From Basidiobolus meristosporus CBS 931.73 (taxonomy: Eukaryota > Basidiobolomycota > Basidiobolomycetes > Basidiobolales > Basidiobolaceae): a stretch of DNA of 64,000 nucleotides. The notes beneath the pieces were generated by a model. The model was not told the origin of the DNA. It did not search any database and was given only the letters and a program-made list of their open reading frames with translations. The translations under genes were made by a program, and so were the position numbers. Below, one piece after another: positions 32,712 through 42,784 of this stretch. Every line of letters begins with the position of its first letter. Position 1 is the first letter of the stretch. The stretch spans positions 62,001 to 126,000 of the forward strand of contig MCFE01000108.1 of the NCBI GenBank assembly GCA_002104905.1. The letters run 5' to 3'.

Positions 32712-34620
32712 ACCATCCTGACACCAGCATGTGTTAACGGTTACATGGCATTCATGTCAGAAAATCCCATCATTGCAAGGTGCCCATCTTGTCAGGATTC
32801 CAACACCATTGAAGGAAAACATGGCTCACACTCTTAATATATTCCAATAAAGCTCATCTGAAGAAGCTCATGCAGTTTGCTAACTATTGTGATGCTATGA
32901 AATACCACACTCAGTGTCAATCAAGTGCAAACATTCCAATATATTGGATGGCAAACAATACAAACAACTAAGAGGCAAGGGCTATGTTGAAGGTATCTAT
33001 GACCATGCCTTTGCCTTGGCACTTGGTGGATTCCTATTAACCAAGTACTGTTCCAGAGACTCCTGCTGCCCACATATTCTCATGAACATTAATTTGCTGA
33101 CATTCTACAGTATCAGAGCAAAGATCAGCTGGTTTTCTCACTGGTATCTTGGCCTAAATCACCTTCCAGCCTACTTGGTTACCTCAGTCTATTGCTGGAT
33201 GAAGTTTGTATGCTCTCCAGCAGGATACTATTAAATTGTCACTATATAAAAGTATATATTAGTATCTGCATTGAAGATTCCCCAGCCCTCAGCAAGATAG
33301 CCAGCTTTTCTGGGCACAATGGAGTGTATTGCTGTCAAATGTGTGAAATCCAGAGGATTTATTCCATATCTAACACACATTATTATTACAATACCAACAT
33401 TAAGAACATCATCTTCCCACAGAAAGAACATATAGAGGTCAGCATGACATTGCAGCAAAGCTGGCAAGCTTTAAGCCATAGGCCAGAATATGGAGTTGAT
33501 TGGAAACTAGTGATACTCAAGATATAGGGTATATGTTGGGGCATAAGCTTTCCATTGGGAGAGATGCATTTGTTCTTCAGCAATATTGCTGTACTCATGA
33601 CCAAGCTGTACAAGGGGCATTTCAGGCTGAATGAGCTCATTCAGATACCACAGAAATCTGAAAGAATTGCCAAGATATTATAAATATGTTCCAATATAAG
33701 GGCAAGGTCTACAAGAACTGGATATGCATTTATTCAAGTGGCCTTCTGATGCTACTTCTATCAATGGTACATTGTAAACATAGGGATTCCTATTTAGTCA
33801 TGTAGGAGTATCAATCCAGTAGCAGATCACCAATCCAAACCAAATGCATCTATTACTTTTATGCAAGGAGTTTGTGACAGGAATTGAGTTACTGTACTAC
33901 AAGCATAAAGTCAAACCCATAGATCACTGCTACTACAGTACTCATTTTCTACTCCTTCTTGCTTGATGCATGGAAAATATTGAGCCTGGCATCACCTGTT
34001 GGGAATATGCTACTTATGCACTTGCATTAAGAAGCTAAGGAGCCACAATGCATGGGTAATCAGTTAAGTAATGCAAAGCTGGGTTGAGTGCGCAAACCAA
34101 TTTATTTTTATTAGGACAAATTTACCATTGTATGGCAGGTTTCTGCTGGCTACAAGCCAATTTCTATACTATTCAATACAAGATTGACTCATACAAAAGC
34201 CAGAGCACACATCTAAGGAGGACTGCAATCCAGCAGGGAGAGGGAATACATTTGCTGAGTACTAACAAATGCTTTGCAGATATTAAGGAGGTATTTATGG
34301 CAAGAGTGATGGTAACCAAGCATATGTTTGCAACATGAGTATATTAGCAGCATTACAACATATATGGCAACTCTGCAAGTATCACACTGAGAAGCTGTAA
34401 GGTAGAGGTGATAGAAGCTTGTTAATTGCAGTGGGTGTATGTAGATGCAGAGGTTAGTAAGCAGGGGGCCATAGTTTTTGTTATTCATGCTATCTGTGGA
34501 ATAGCCAAAGTGGTAGTGGGAAAGTAAATAAACAGGTGTGACTCTACAGTGAAGTATGTGAATGAAGAATGCATTAAACTGTTGGAATGCCATTCAATTC
34601 TTGTCAAAACGCCACTTAAA
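32712..34620 (+). pseudogene. Plavaka/Tnp2-type transposase relic
   Basis: Plus strand. It begins with PACVN-YMAF and CPSCQDS near 32720-32810 (a zinc-ribbon-like Cys pair). It then has the YWMANNTNN-like core at 32935 (homologous to SNIFDGKHYKQL), HAFALALGGF, an SKDSCCPHI-like block at 33050 and a SLLLDEVC segment. Frame 33192-33527 is open with SICIEDSPALSKIASFSGHNGVYCCQMCEI, the HNG-C-MC block typical of Plavaka Tnp2 proteins; this string is cited in pieces: EDSPAL, FSGHNG and CCQMC. Sequence to 34620 carries the C-terminal region in broken frames. Both element ends are missing. Confidence 0.72.
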
Positions 34621-34639
34621 CACCATCAAGGTTTTTCCT

Positions 34640-35250
34640 TTACTTGGCAGTAAGATCAGCAGAATGCCATTACAATCCAGTCATAAGAATGTGTGGAGGG
34701 CCAATAATTCCAAGCTGCTGGTATCACAATGAGCTCATTGCAGAAATCTCACAGCCAATCTGGATATGATCCACCTGCAGGACCAAAATATTTCTCAGAG
34801 GGCAAGCTCAAATGTAACCGAGATGATAGGCAGCAAGGAAGAAGCTTAGATGTGCAAATGAAGTCTCTACCAGATGCTGCTGTAGTAGTTGATGTGAGAA
34901 AGAAAACTAGAAGATGATGTAATCATATTAAGTTGCTATTGTTAGTTGTAATACAAACAATGCAATATTTTTTGTGATATTTTAGTCAAACCATCATGAT
35001 CTATTGATAACTATGCTTTGATACAAGTACCATCAAGGTTGTCTCATACTTAATACCAATACCCTAAGAACATACACCCTGCATGTATATATATCACAAT
35101 CAACACCAGTAGAGCTATCTGACCTTTCTTTCAGCTGCACAATTGAACAAGTACTGGCTATGAAGCCTTGTCAAACCACTAAAATCAGTGATATACTTGT
35201 GTAGTGGACTGAATTGGATATTTGATAGCAAATTGGGTACCCTGTATATA
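34640..35250 (+). pseudogene. Old Harbinger G, ORF2 3' part (left of copy C)
   Basis: Frame 34729-34917 ends with SLDVQMKSLPDAAVVV and a basic tail, a diverged version of the ORF2 C-terminus (GVQSE-LPNASVV, RKKPRRR). The untranslated region that follows is collinear with 23620-23930. Similarity resumes at 39719 beyond copy C, so G was opened by that insertion. Confidence 0.72.
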
Positions 35251-35885
35251 AGACTTGTTCCATTGTACCATGCCAGGGCACGCAGCACAATCCGCAGTTG
35301 TAAAGAATGATCAAGAGCAATGTTATAGCTACCAGAAGGCAGGATTGTTCTTGGACAATCTTGCACACTATGGCACAATCTGACACAATGAGGTTGGCAC
35401 GGATGATTGCGCCAACTCATAATGTTTGCATCATGTGCGCAAGCAGATACCTCTATAATGGCAGGTAAAATCCGGTATTTGGATATGTTTCTTTAATGTA
35501 AATGGAAATAAATGTGTATCACACTATAAACTACACTGATACTTACCATTTTGGTTACCCTCACTCCAATTAGACAGTATCTCAGTGGTTAATTGGTCCA
35601 AAAGTATCCTGAAGCTGGCAGCCCCCAATTGGCTCATTGACTACTGAAAAAGCTACCTGATTTGCCATCAAATATCCCATTTTGCCCATTGAGCAAGTAA
35701 ATCCCTGATCTTAGTGATTGGACAGGGTGTCATAGCTAGCACGCAAGCAATTGTGTATGTGCAAAACAGATCCAATAGCTGCACTGGTATTATAGATGAC
35801 GTATATATATGCAGGGTGTTTATTTATAGAGGTTCTGTCTCAAATGTAAGACAACCTTGATATTACTTATATCAAAATTTGATGA

Positions 35886-38270
35886 TCACTGATTTGCAAT
35901 GGCTTGATTTGGATTGCAAAAAAAAAGGGTTGTCGGGATCATTACAAATGTGTGCAATTCAAAGCAATTGCATAATCTTCTCCTGGGTTTTTTTCTCACA
36001 GGGACGACTACTGAAGCATTTGATAGTGACTTACTTTGCACACCTATACTACTTCCTGGCTGACTATCATCTTGGCCACTTGTGTATTCATAGTCAGTAT
36101 TTTGCCTCCTAGTTGATGAGTGCAATGCTGCAGCTTGGCCGCGCTGAATTGCTCCAACTGAACCAACTGAACCAGCCTGTAGTGCCACACGCTGATGCAT
36201 TCTTTTACTTGCCAAGGGCTCTGGTGGTTGAGGCACTTCATGTTGGTCATCATCAGTCAGTTCACCAGAAGTAACTTGCTGATGGTCAGGCAAAATGGCA
36301 CGCGCAGGCGCACCTTGACACGTTGAGATGGCCCTTGCCTGAGTTTGATGTGATGCTGCATGTTGACGCAACTTGGTCCACTCCAATGGACTTGTGTCTA
36401 AATGAGCAGTTTGGCAAGTTCTTGTAGTTTTGCTCTGAAGCGCGTGCTTTGACCCAACACGCTGTGGTGGTGTATAAGTCCAAGGGAGAGATACGTCCAA
36501 CACTTCTCAAGTGTTTTGTGTGTGGGGTGTTCACTGGGTGCAATAACCTCTGGCAAAAGATTGCTAGGAATACTTGGGTTCTGTCTCTAATCTAATGTGA
36601 AGGGGAATAAAGCCACAAGCTTGTCAAGGGAAAACTATTGAGCTACAATCCCCTACTTAGTTGGCGTCTTAACAAAAGTATGTGCTGGGTTCAGCGTCCT
36701 TTGAGATGACAATGTACTAAAGCTTCCAAAGTCAAAACAACTGTAAACTCCACCAGCAGGGACTTGATAAGAATGCAGCTTTGGTCAATAGTTACAAAGA
36801 CAGAAAAGTATCTTTGCCTGTACAAGAACAAACTTGGGAAAGAATCAAATATAATAAAAGATACCTACTCTGAGTATTCCTCACAAGTAGTGCCTCCAAG
36901 GTCAGTTGGCTGTCAGCACGGTTTCCTGGGAGTGTCCTGTGGTCTAGGGTTGGAAGTTCAGGTAGCAGCAGGTAGCAGTGATCACACTAATCAACAAGTC
37001 GGTATATTGATAAAAGGGATGATGATTTATTGTCGAGGGATAGCCTCCCTTATATACTTTTCTTACTGGCTAAGTGATTACTAATCATGGTGTTCCAGAA
37101 GGTTCCGGATATCAATAGAAATCTTAATGACATCAGAATGACCTAAGAATGTTCTAAGTAGGTGCCGGAAGGTTCTAAGAGGCACAGCACATCCAACCAA
37201 TCAGGAATCAGTATTCTGAAACCTGTGTAACATGGGGATACCATATATGGTATGGAAATGGTAGGGATAGTGACACGGGTTGATCATGTGTCACGGGTAC
37301 TGGCGCGGGTACTTGCCTAATATAGTAGCACTTGTAGCTAGTAATCTTACATAAAGTGAGGGGTAACTTATGCAAATGGTAAGCAGGTGTGATAGTCAAC
37401 CGGCTTATGGGATAGTACTGACTGGGTAAGACAAATGGGATAAAACTAAAATGAGTGTAGTAGGGATATAGGGAAGTAGAAAATAAGGGAATGAGCACAT
37501 CTGTCAGTGGGTGTCACTGTCACCCCACTACAACGCGTTGACTCAATGCGGGGTGTTCTGGTAAAGGGTGTTGGCGTGGTCTGGACTGACGTGTGCCGGC
37601 GCGCTGTGGTTGCAAGAGATGGTAGGGGATCCAGCAAGGCGTGCTGGCACAATCTGGACAATATTGCTTGCAGTCTGTATTCTTCCTCCTGAAGCTCACC
37701 ATCTGATTCCTCACGGTATTCACTTACCCTCTGTCTGATACTTTGGAGCTGTTCCCTGGATGAGTCCTGCGTATATTGCTCTTGGAAGCCACTTAGCTCT
37801 ACTAATATATCACATAGTACATTAGTCATTTGAGGCAAAAACTCATTCAAAATCTCTTTGGTTCCCAAAGTTGAGGCACAAACGGAAGCGTCCGGCCTGT
37901 ACTGTGCAATTTGCAGGCCAAATTGTTCCCGCGCGGCTTCTTTGTCAAATCCCCTCACTCTCAGCTCATTCTTGATTTCAATACTTGTCTTGTTATATGT
38001 CTTCTTACATACATTGGCTGGCATCTTGATGTAGAACTCATGCCACAGCTTTCTACTCAAATTCTTCCATCTTTGTTGACTCTCTGAGGTATGTAGTTCT
38101 GCTATATTAATCAGTAGTGCCCAAATATCTGTATGAAGGCTCATCATAGACACTTGGGCCATACTGAAATCATTTGGTGGGAACTCAAACGGATCAGACT
38201 TTGACTTTTCTGGTCTGGACCGCGCTTGTGAGCTGGGGGATGGGTTTTGTCAATGTTGTCTAAAGATGAG
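35886..38270 (-). pseudogene. Harbinger ORF2, copy C, split by L1 solo LTR
   Basis: N-terminal part: 37446-38162 reading leftwards, with DIWALL, RWKN, LWHEF, FLPQMTNVL and the acidic ELQEEEY. The C-terminal part is at 35886-36465, with DDDQHEVPQPPEP and a basic end RKKPRRR. An L1 solo LTR (36463-37532) splits the gene inside the CpG-rich RxEST repeat region. Apart from that, one change near 37915 (reading LQIAQYRPD) does not break the frame. The N-terminal start region near 38240 has a small frame change. Confidence 0.8.
36463..37532 (-). repeat. L1 solo LTR (1070 bp)
   Basis: Plus strand reads TGTGGTGG ... CCACTACA. Perfect ACGC direct repeats at 36459-36462 and 37533-37536. The TATA-like box is on the minus strand near 37050. 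It is inserted in the CpG-rich minisatellite of Harbinger ORF2. Confidence 0.92.
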
Positions 38271-38651
38271 TTGAGGCTTGGTATGGGGACCATAGCAACA
38301 GATTTGGATACGTATACAGCAGTTTATTAGCATCAACCTGGTCTTATATGAAATATATATGAAAACTAATGTGATTGTTGAATTTTCCATATATTATGCA
38401 TGATGCATCTTGGATTGCGTTGACATGGATCAGATCATATCAATTGCAGATTTCCTATTTGATTATAGACCTATGATTAAAGCATCAACAAAAGTACCAA
38501 GGCATTGTTTGCAGATGATTTAGCAACATAATGATGGGATACATGGCAATTGATGGAGATTTAACCATGATGTATTAAAAATCAGATAAATAACGCAGAT
38601 TGTGCCAAATCAATTCAAACCGCCTCCATATGATCATTCACCAATTTTAAT

Positions 38652-39535
38652 ATGACTTACTCATCTGAATGGTCTTTTCTCATCAATCCCATTACTACCA
38701 CTGGATTTCCTTTTGACACACTAGAGGAGATCTATTCCAAGTACTGTGGACCATCAACCCCAATCTACTCAAGGAGATCCCTTGTTAAGCTTCTGTGCTA
38801 TTACAAGAACTATTGCCCTACAAGGTTTCATCCCACCATCCATGGCAACAAAAGTCCTAGAAGCTTTCATTCCCAGCTGACAGCAATGGAGAACCACCTT
38901 GCAGAGGGTATGAATGACTTAGAGCAAGCTTGGAATACTAGGCTCAGAAGCTCCAATAGACTTCCATATCCCAGAGTGTTCAGCAACAGGTTCCATATCA
39001 GGAGTATTTTGGATACCTTCCCAGTGAGGATTAACAGACCTTCTAGAGGGCAGAGGCACTTTTATTCTGGCAAGTACAAGGCATACTGTGTGAAGTTTCA
39101 AGCACTGTCGGACATTGAGGTAACATCATCCGGTTTAGTGGGCCATTTGCTGGATGTAGGCATCACAAAGCACTCTGGGTAGAGAATCATCCTGAATTCA
39201 GTAGAGGGGACAAATGTATGGCAGACTTAGCCTATATAGGAGAGGATTGTCAGAGATTGGGATGTATTACAGCTTATAGGAAGCCAAGGAATGGTGTGCT
39301 CAGCAGGAAGCAGAGGCTCTACAATGAGATATTTAATCATTTCAGAGTAAGGGTAGAGCACACATTTGGATATCTGAAGAGATTCAGCATATTGGCAGGT
39401 AAATACAGAGGAAAGTCATATATAGGAGAAAACAGCAGAACAGGTAAAATAGTTAAGATACTTATTAATGCACAGTATGTTCATACAAGAAGACTTCCAC
39501 TGAGAGAAATGTGTCTGGAGCATTATGAAGAGTAA
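38652..39535 (+). pseudogene. Harbinger transposase, copy C
   Basis: Open from MTYSSEWSF (38652) through FQALSDIE (39118), where one G is missing relative to other copies, then in the next frame to 39535 (MADLAYIGEDC, VRVEHTFGYLKRF, ending CLEHYEE). In the frameshifted zone the HD catalytic motif reads CATCAC instead of CATGAC, so the second Asp is changed to His. Apart from these two lesions the roughly 310-residue reading frame is continuous. It is the most complete transposase gene in the window. Confidence 0.88.
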
Positions 39536-39718
39536 ATAAAGCAAGGAAAGCACTATTCTGAGCAACATAAGTAAGATTAAGTAAATTTACCAGTAACTGC
39601 ATCATACCACTGGCATCATGGTAGAAATTATAGTGCCAGATAATGCCGTAGAGTGCCAGATCAATCTGGCACCATAAACAGGCTGGCGCTATGTGGCACT
39701 ATCCAACGGAACAAGTCT

Positions 39719-40110
39719 ATTGGCTGATAAGTTAATTGGAAGCTCACAGCTTAGGGATACTTTTGGATCAATGAACCACTGGAATATTTCCAAATACAGA
39801 TATGGTAATAAAAAAGTTGTATATGAGTAAAGTTTATTACATTAAATGCATATATTTCCATACACTCTTAGTGAGCATATTCACCAGCAAGATCTTACCT
39901 GCTACAATGGTGGTATCTCATTGCTCACTTGATACAAGTGGGCACAATTATCTGTGCCAACTGCAGTATGTCAGTTGGTGCCATAGTGTGTGAGATTTTC
40001 CACATGAGGCAAAGTTATCCAAGTGTAATTTTGCTGACTGGTAGCTACAATATCACACCTGCTTCCTCTTAGAAACCCCAGATTGGGCTCTACACCATGT
40101 CAGAGTATGA
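39719..40110 (+). repeat. Old Harbinger G, 3' end (right of copy C)
   Basis: Continues G: aligned with 23945-24348 of copy B, including GGGATACTTTTGGA and the terminal region ending CAGAGTATGATGGAGCATCT. The terminal repeat is degraded. A copia relic follows at once. Confidence 0.75.
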
Positions 40111-40840
40111 TGGAGCATCTCTTCATTGGAGATGGCAGAGCTCTTGATACTGTGGGACAGGGAATTATTGAAATAAGCCTTCAAAGTAGGAAAGAAAACC
40201 ACTTACTTACCTTCAAAGAAGTACCCTTTGCAGCTGGAATACTCAAGATCCTATTATCTATGAGCAAGGCTACAGCAGAAGGACTTTTGTCAGCTCTGAC
40301 TATGCTGGATGTAGGATTACCAATGAAATTGGTGCCCATATTGCCTTTGGGACAAGTGATCACAATCTCCAAAAGTTGACTTATTTTTCTTTGTATCTGG
40401 AACTCAGAACTAGCAACTACAGTGGAGAGACACCAATGCTTTGGCACTGTAAATTGGGACACATCAAGCTTAGATATTAGTACAAAGTGATCAAAGCTTA
40501 GCCAACTACCTGAAAAATCATTGATCCCCAGCTAATTTGGGGCATTTTGATACCTGCATATAAGCAGGGCAATCAAGTGAGCTGGCAAGAAGTTGTTAAT
40601 TTATTAAAACTACGTAAATACTGGATCTTACTTGCTCAGAACTCTGTGGGCCCATGCAAAGCTATAATATAACATCTAGTGATGATTATGCAAGTTATAT
40701 GTGGGTTTGCTCACTAAGAAGGTGGAATAAGCACTGTCTAAGCTCAGGGAGTATAAAGCAATGGTAGAGAGATAAACCTGGTAGAAAACACAAAAGCATG
40801 TGCTGATGATTGTACAGATCATACTTCAACACTATTTATC
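40110..40840 (+). pseudogene. Copia GAG-pre-integrase relic
   Basis: The open part 40083-40379 includes FIGDGRALDTVGQGII, LLTFKEV and LLSMSKATAEGLL, matching 54500-54680 of the copia element. Beyond 40440 a broken GAG-pre-integrase segment follows (LWH-FGH-type, then CEAC-type). LTRs and RT are absent. Confidence 0.75.
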
Positions 40841-40849
40841 CATGCCAAA

Positions 40850-41000
40850 AATGTCAAAAAATGCATTTTCTCCAGCATAGTAGGTGAAACACAGAAACTG
40901 CTTTCTATGAAGATGCAGGACAATGTCTCATAACCTATAGCCAGATTTACATTCACTCTGCCTCTCTTGGACACTATGGCACTATTTGCCATTGAAGGCT
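40850..41000. repeat. N2-related fragment
   Basis: Similar to 17380-17530, the right end of N2, including GGTGAAACACAGAA and the terminal GGCACTAT word. Too short for a confident boundary. Confidence 0.45.
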
Positions 41001-41002
41001 GA

Positions 41003-41531
41003 TGTTATCATGATCACAAGATATCCTTGACCAATCTTGATCAGGCCAACTCAAGTTGGTGAAGCAATATCAGTGCCTTTCAGAAAGTCCCACCACATTC
41101 TAGCAGCTTCTTGAAAGCTCCAAGTCAAGGTTACACAATGCAATATTGTATCAAAGCTTCCCTTTGGGACTTATGTGAGTCAGTCATCATATGGTAGCTG
41201 CATGTAGCATGACCTAGTCACATGATCAGCTGACCCCTAGCATATCCCCATGTTATATTCAAGTCTGTACCTTAGTATATTTCTATCTTGGCACACTTAC
41301 TGTGTCTCACCCCAGAACCTCAACAGGAATAGACAATATCTCTTGACATCCATTTTGCCAAAAATATTTATAGTCCAATCCCTCTTTGTGTATTCTTCTG
41401 TCAGATAAACACAGATCTTGAATAAACTACCTTGCCTTGGAATCTGCCTTGCCTTGTTGATCCACACCTAAGTCCTCTCCTGGTACTGCCTTGCCTAGTT
41501 CTACTCTCCTGCCTTGTGTCTACTCATAATT
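41003..41531 (+). repeat. Gypsy solo LTR
   Basis: Opposite orientation to the gypsy LTR at 27719-31688, starting TGTTATCATGATC and ending GTGTCTACTCATAA. It contains the uninterrupted sequence (CACTTACTGTGTC) that Harbinger D split in the other copy, and so shows the pre-insertion state. A Harbinger-end-like word follows at 41534-41560. Confidence 0.8.
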
Positions 41532-41672
41532 AATGTGGCACTATCTGATGGAATGATTCTAATCACCAGTCAAATGTATGATTGATAATTATAAATCACA
41601 TGGTCTTTACAAAACAAATACCTATAATGTGTCTGGGGAGGTTCCATCAGCATTTATGGAGAGGCTGGGGCC

Positions 41673-42050
41673 ATCTCTGTTGCAGTACTTGAAAGAGCCT
41701 TCTAAGTAATGCAGAGGACCAAGGGATTTACATGTCATTCATTTCAAACTTACTATGGTATTGATGCTTTTGATGAAGCAAGATAAGTAAGCATGTCAGG
41801 TTTGTTAAGGAAGGTCCCAAAAACTCATATTTAAAGCTTGGGTTCTTTTGGACAGCTTTGAAAAAGGTTATAGTCTTGGTGCATGTTGATTTGGTGAAAA
41901 AGTTCCAAGTAAATCCTAACAGAAAGTGTGGTTGTTACAGAATGCTAATCTCTGAATAAGATATATGTGACCAAGTTATCATCAATACTGAGGTGACAAT
42001 TGCTAATTTTAACACTGTCACTTAATATAAAACACCCATGTAATAAATAC
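41673..42050 (-). repeat. Copia-type LTR relic
   Basis: Similar to 49796-50180 (TGTTGCA-TACT start, GTTAAGGA-G-TCCCA block, TTTGGACA-CTTT block). Both match, more distantly, the 349-bp LTR of the copia element at 51518. Confidence 0.6.
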
Positions 42051-42055
42051 ATATT

Positions 42056-42265
42056 AGACTTGTGCCATTGTGCCATTGGTCATAGTGCCAGAAAGTGCTG
42101 TATATTTTGTTTTAATTTGATATTATAGGGTCATTTGCATGTCAATTTTAATTCCACATTGGCACTGTATGGCACCATCTGGCACTCTGTGGCATGATCA
42201 GGCACCATCTGGCATGCTATGGCACTATTGGGCACTATGATCAGCTGGAATGATGGAACAAGTCT
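42056..42265. mobile_element. N3: Harbinger-ended MITE, second copy (210 bp)
   Basis: Ends AGACTTGTGCCATTGTGCC and GATGGAACAAGTCT. Over most of its length it is nearly identical to 16352-16562, including the GGCATGATCAGGCACC block. Flanks ATT and ACT form a near 3-bp duplication. Confidence 0.8.
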
Positions 42266-42780
42266 ACTGGGGATTTGCAAGCTCCAGTAAAGTGTATAAT
42301 GCTTAACAACTTTGCATAATTGACCAATATATTATCCAAAAGTATAGGCATTTGTATTCAACTTAAGTGAACATTTGAATATCAACCTAATAGTATGCCT
42401 ACAAATCACAGTGATCTGAGCATAAAACTATTGGTCAGCTTTGAGCATTAGCACATGCTTGAATAATGAGCTATGTTTATCATGCTGTTACTATGATAAA
42501 TAATCTCAACAGTCTAATTCTTTTAGACAACTTTACCCTATGTTCAAGTCAGGCTCAGGGCCAGTTACCTTCAGCATATAGACTCTATATGAGTTAGGGA
42601 ATAATGACCGACTTTGGGCCAAGTTAAGGCCTTGTTATTTACACCTGACTCAGTGTTTCCTCATCTACTGGGCCTTTGGCACATAAAACATGGATCAAAA
42701 GTGACTTTTGCTCAATTCTGAGCTGTAATGGCCTACTCCCATCCAAGCCTCATCTGCTTTGTAATATAGATCCACAAAGA
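42266..42780. other. No recognised feature
   Basis: About 515 AT-rich bases without an open frame, repeat match or motif that I can identify. Confidence 0.5.
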
Positions 42781-42784
42781 TGAT

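Larger units (their letters stand above)
35251..39718. mobile_element. PIF/Harbinger-type DNA transposon, copy C, with nested L1
   Basis: Ends AGACTTGTTCCATTGTACC and ATCCAACGGAACAAGTCT. Length without the L1 LTR and one target copy is about 3.39 kb, equal to copies A1, B and D. Flanks ATA and ATT form a near 3-bp duplication. Orientation is as in D: ORF2 minus, transposase plus. CpG is largely kept, so this is a younger copy. It lies inside the related older element G. Confidence 0.9.
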
